Shown here: positions 42,314 through 44,486 of the stretch, piece by piece
Numbering within the stretch: position 1 is the stretch's first letter
How the letters are laid out: every line of letters begins with the position of its first letter
From: JBBIPA01 sp037443085
GTDB lineage: Bacteria; Chloroflexota; Dehalococcoidia; GIF9; UBA5629
Length of the DNA: 44,486 bases
Direction of reading: 5' to 3'
NCBI GenBank assembly: GCA_037443085.1
Contig: JBBIPA010000012.1
Coordinates: 1-44,486 of the forward strand
Position numbers and translations under genes: made by a program
Notes under the pieces: generated by a model
The model's database searches: none
Seen by the model: the letters and a program-made list of their open reading frames with translations, nothing else
Told to the model about the DNA's origin: nothing

Positions 42314-43042
42314 ATGTCCGTTAAATCTTTCTCTGGCTTTTCTGCGAAAGCGGAGGTCACTCCGATACCGACCGCTTTTTTTACTTCCGTCATGCCACAT
42401 CTCGATGATATTACCGAGCTAAAAACAGTGTTGCACGTTTTTAGATTGCTCAGCCGCCGGCGTGGCTTTCCACGGTTTGTCACATTCACAGAGTTATCAC
42501 ATGGTGCCCCCATACTAGAAAGTATGGGAGATAGCAATCTAGATGAGCTTAATGCAATGCTTTACCATGCCTTGGAACTTGCTGTGCAGCACGGTATTTT
42601 ATTGCATGTGAAACTCGAGCGTGGAGGTGAGTCTGAAGACATCTATCTGATTAATACTGAAACGGAAAAGAAAACAGTCGAAAGGATTGAGCGAGGCGAG
42701 CTGGTACTCTCAGGACTTCCAACTCCGACAAAACAAACTTTGGAGAGCCCCACGAGAATAGCCGATATTTTTACTCTCTATGAACAAAATATTGGTATAC
42801 TTACACCATTAGTAGCCGAACAGTTGCAGGAAGCCGAAGCATGTTATCCTGCAGAGTGGATAGAAGACGCTTTCAAAGAAGCAGTTTCATTAAACAAACG
42901 TAATTGGAGATACATCGCACGTATTCTGGAGCGATGGGCTGCAGAAGGTAAAGATGATGGAGCGCTTAGGCGAAATATTAAGAAAGAAAAGGACCCTGAC
43001 AGGTACATCAAAGGGAAGTACGGGCACATGGTTCAACGATAA
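42314..43042 (+). CDS. DnaD-domain replication protein
   Basis: A 242-residue protein with a C-terminal DnaD/DnaB2-type helical domain: IFTLYEQNIGILTPLVAEQLQEAE, followed by YPAEWIEDAFKEAVSLNKRNWRYIARILERW, with the conserved YxxxIG and W-rich segments of Bacillus DnaD and phage relatives. The N-terminal part (TAFFTSVMPHLDDITELKTVLHVFRLL) looks like a winged-helix. DnaD proteins help load the helicase at origins. It starts 40 bases after dnaB with AGGGGG upstream, and its 3' end overlaps the loader gene by 89 bases. Confidence 0.85.
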   Translation: MSVKSFSGFSAKAEVTPIPTAFFTSVMPHLDDITELKTVLHVFRLLSRRRGFPRFVTFTELSHGAPILESMGDSNLDELNAMLYHALELAVQHGILLHVKLERGGESEDIYLINTETEKKTVERIERGELVLSGLPTPTKQTLESPTRIADIFTLYEQNIGILTPLVAEQLQEAEACYPAEWIEDAFKEAVSLNKRNWRYIARILERWAAEGKDDGALRRNIKKEKDPDRYIKGKYGHMVQR

Positions 43043-44378
43043 ACCGGAAGAAGAGAGGGACTCCGGGCTCCCCTGTCCTATCTGTAAGGGTGCTCGTTTT
43101 ATTCATCCCCTATCAGATTCTGGCAAACCCGATTTCGGCAGGATTGTGCCATGCCAGTGTGCCCAGGCGGAAATAGAAAAGGAAAAGCAAGCCCAGTTGC
43201 TGAAATATAGCAACTTGGGTGCATTATCTCGCCTTACTTTCGATAACCTTTCACCTGCGGGAAGACAAAAAGGAGGCAAACCACAGTTTAATTTCACTCA
43301 GGCTTACGAGGCGGCAACAGCCTTTGCGGCAGATCCTAAGGGCTGGCTGGTTTTTATAGGACCGAACGGGTGCGGTAAGACGCATCTCGCCTGTGCTATT
43401 GCCAACCACCGGATTAGCCTTTCTCAACCTGCTCTCTATATAGGAGTCGCTGACCTGCTGGATCACCTCCGCTCTGCTTTCCATCCAGACAGCGACATTG
43501 CTTATGATGACCTATTTGAGCGTGTGAAGAATACACCGCTTCTGATTCTGGACGATTTGACCATGACCGTTACTACCCCATGGGCAAAAGGAAAGTTGGA
43601 GCAATTGCTCAACCATCGTTTCAACACTCAGCTCCCCACGGCAATAACGACACGAGTACCAATTGAAGAACTTGATGAGAACCTGCAAGGTCATCTTACC
43701 GACACTGACTTTTGCCGCATACAGATAATTCAACCTGTGATGTCATTGAAGGTGGAACATCTGGAAGGACTGGAGCTGGAGCTTTTAAAGGAGATGTCCT
43801 TTAAAAACTTCGATTACAAACGGTTGGAATTGACTGCTGAGCAACGTCAACACTTGGAGCAGGCCTATCGTGTTGCTCTTAATTTTGCTCAGTCTCCACA
43901 AGGTTGGCTGGTGTTGCTAGGCGATAATGGCTGTGGCAAGACTCACTTAGCGGCAGCTATTGCAAATCATCTCCGCCAAGCCGGCAAATCAGTTCTGTTT
44001 ATTGTTGTCCCCGATTTGCTCGACCATCTACGGTCTGCCTTTAGCCCTGAGAGCAGGGTATCGTATGATGACCTGTTTGAGAAGGTCAAAAAAGTGCCTG
44101 TGCTCATCCTTGACGATTTTGGCGAACAGTCCGCCACCCTTTGGGCACAGGAAAAAATCTACCAGCTCGTAAACTACCGTTATAATGCCAGGTTGGCTAC
44201 GGTAATCACGACTTGTAATACGCTGGATGAAATCGAAAGCCGCATTAGTTCTCGGCTGATGGACCCCAGTCTTAGTCTGGTCTTCAATATTAAGGTCCCT
44301 GATTATCGTGGGGATAGAATGGCGAGCAAAATTGCCAAACCCCAGCAAAAGTATAGACAACGAGGCATAAAAACATAG
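42954..44378 (+). CDS. DnaC/DnaI-type helicase loader with tandem AAA+ domains
   Basis: A 474-residue protein with two successive AAA+ ATPase domains of the DnaC/DnaI/IstB class. An N-terminal Cys cluster (Cys41, Cys44, Cys67, Cys69) looks like a zinc-binding site. Copy 1 (about residues 115-265, bases 43296-43748) has Walker A GPNGCGKTH (136-144) and Walker B LLILDDL. Copy 2 (about 300-450, bases 43851-44303) has GDNGCGKTH (323-331) and VLILDDFG. Copies share segments such as LLDHLRSAF and YDDLFE. Copy 2 keeps the SRL arginine (Arg434); copy 1 has GHL at that place. Typical loaders have one AAA+ domain and about 250-310 residues. The start lies inside the DnaD-like gene. Confidence 0.88.
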   Translation: MMERLGEILRKKRTLTGTSKGSTGTWFNDKPEEERDSGLPCPICKGARFIHPLSDSGKPDFGRIVPCQCAQAEIEKEKQAQLLKYSNLGALSRLTFDNLSPAGRQKGGKPQFNFTQAYEAATAFAADPKGWLVFIGPNGCGKTHLACAIANHRISLSQPALYIGVADLLDHLRSAFHPDSDIAYDDLFERVKNTPLLILDDLTMTVTTPWAKGKLEQLLNHRFNTQLPTAITTRVPIEELDENLQGHLTDTDFCRIQIIQPVMSLKVEHLEGLELELLKEMSFKNFDYKRLELTAEQRQHLEQAYRVALNFAQSPQGWLVLLGDNGCGKTHLAAAIANHLRQAGKSVLFIVVPDLLDHLRSAFSPESRVSYDDLFEKVKKVPVLILDDFGEQSATLWAQEKIYQLVNYRYNARLATVITTCNTLDEIESRISSRLMDPSLSLVFNIKVPDYRGDRMASKIAKPQQKYRQRGIKT

Positions 44379-44435
44379 ATACACCTCGTCAATTTACTCC
44401 CTTTGCCCCCCATTTGCTGCTATTGCCAATTTAGA

Positions 44436-44453
44436 GGTCGTTTAGCAACGACC
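44436..44453. repeat. Small hairpin after the helicase loader
   Basis: GGTCGTT / AACGACC, 7 bp with a TAGC loop, 58 bases past the loader stop. No T-run follows, so terminator function is uncertain. The rest of 44379-44486 shows no gene. Confidence 0.3.
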
Positions 44454-44486
44454 GATTCTAGCCATATGCTCCCCTGGCAGGCTCAA

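Noticed and set aside
1..44486. CRISPR array or tandem direct repeats
   Set aside because: No regularly spaced direct repeats are visible; the only repeats are hairpins and protein-level duplications.

Overview
The window looks like a chromosomal segment of an anaerobic, uncultured Chloroflexota bacterium, most likely of the Dehalococcoidia. This is inferred from gene families: a helicase loader with a duplicated AAA+ domain, IorAB, a candidate Re-citrate/homocitrate synthase, several acyl-CoA/aryl-CoA ligases, a Liv-type transporter paired with an AMP-forming ligase, a coiled-coil serine recombinase, and a CIRCE heat-shock operator. It is not a database result. No CRISPR array, rRNA or complete prophage is visible.

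Layout. 1-5.3 kb: a frameshifted small gene, holA, then glycogen genes glgC-glgA and a ROK sugar kinase. 5.3-14.3 kb: a tight plus-strand run with its own promoter, alaS-ruvX-aroE-aroC-aroK/aroB fusion-ctaB-like prenyltransferase-tgt. 14.3-21.3 kb: a Liv-type ABC importer whose livG lies alone on the plus strand, while livF, binding protein, livM, livH and an acyl-CoA synthetase run on the minus strand. 21.5-27.4 kb: minus-strand thioesterase, aminotransferase, iorB, iorA, TsaA/TrmO and a homocitrate/citrate-synthase-like gene. 27.5-30.4 kb: rhodanese lipoprotein, tRNA-Arg(UCU), FmdB-like gene behind a CIRCE operator, two small genes, tRNA-Val(GAC), and a mosaic of mobile-element debris. 30.4-35.3 kb: formyltransferase, a Pro-rich lipoprotein gene interrupted by an in-frame TAG, a decayed region, and a phenylacetate-CoA-ligase-like gene. 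35.4-40.3 kb: a triple RidA protein, a solitary molybdopterin oxidoreductase and an M20 amidohydrolase. 40.3-44.4 kb: rplI, dnaB, a DnaD-like gene and the tandem-AAA+ helicase loader.

The most interesting discovery is a candidate phenylalanine transcription attenuator between the thioesterase and the acyl-CoA synthetase (minus strand, about 21365-21562). A consensus promoter is followed by a 30-codon leader ORF with seven consecutive Phe codons plus an eighth, then a rho-independent terminator. A 10-bp pairing between the leader and the 5' arm of that terminator would form an antiterminator. It stands in front of the ligase-livH-livM-binding protein-livF operon. Next to it are an IorAB/aminotransferase/PaaI-type thioesterase operon and, further on, a phenylacetate-CoA-ligase-like gene. 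A coherent hypothesis is that when charged tRNA-Phe is scarce, the cell takes up an aryl acid or amino acid, activates it to the CoA ester, and IorAB plus the aminotransferase convert it to phenylalanine. The same enzymes could also run in the degradative direction.
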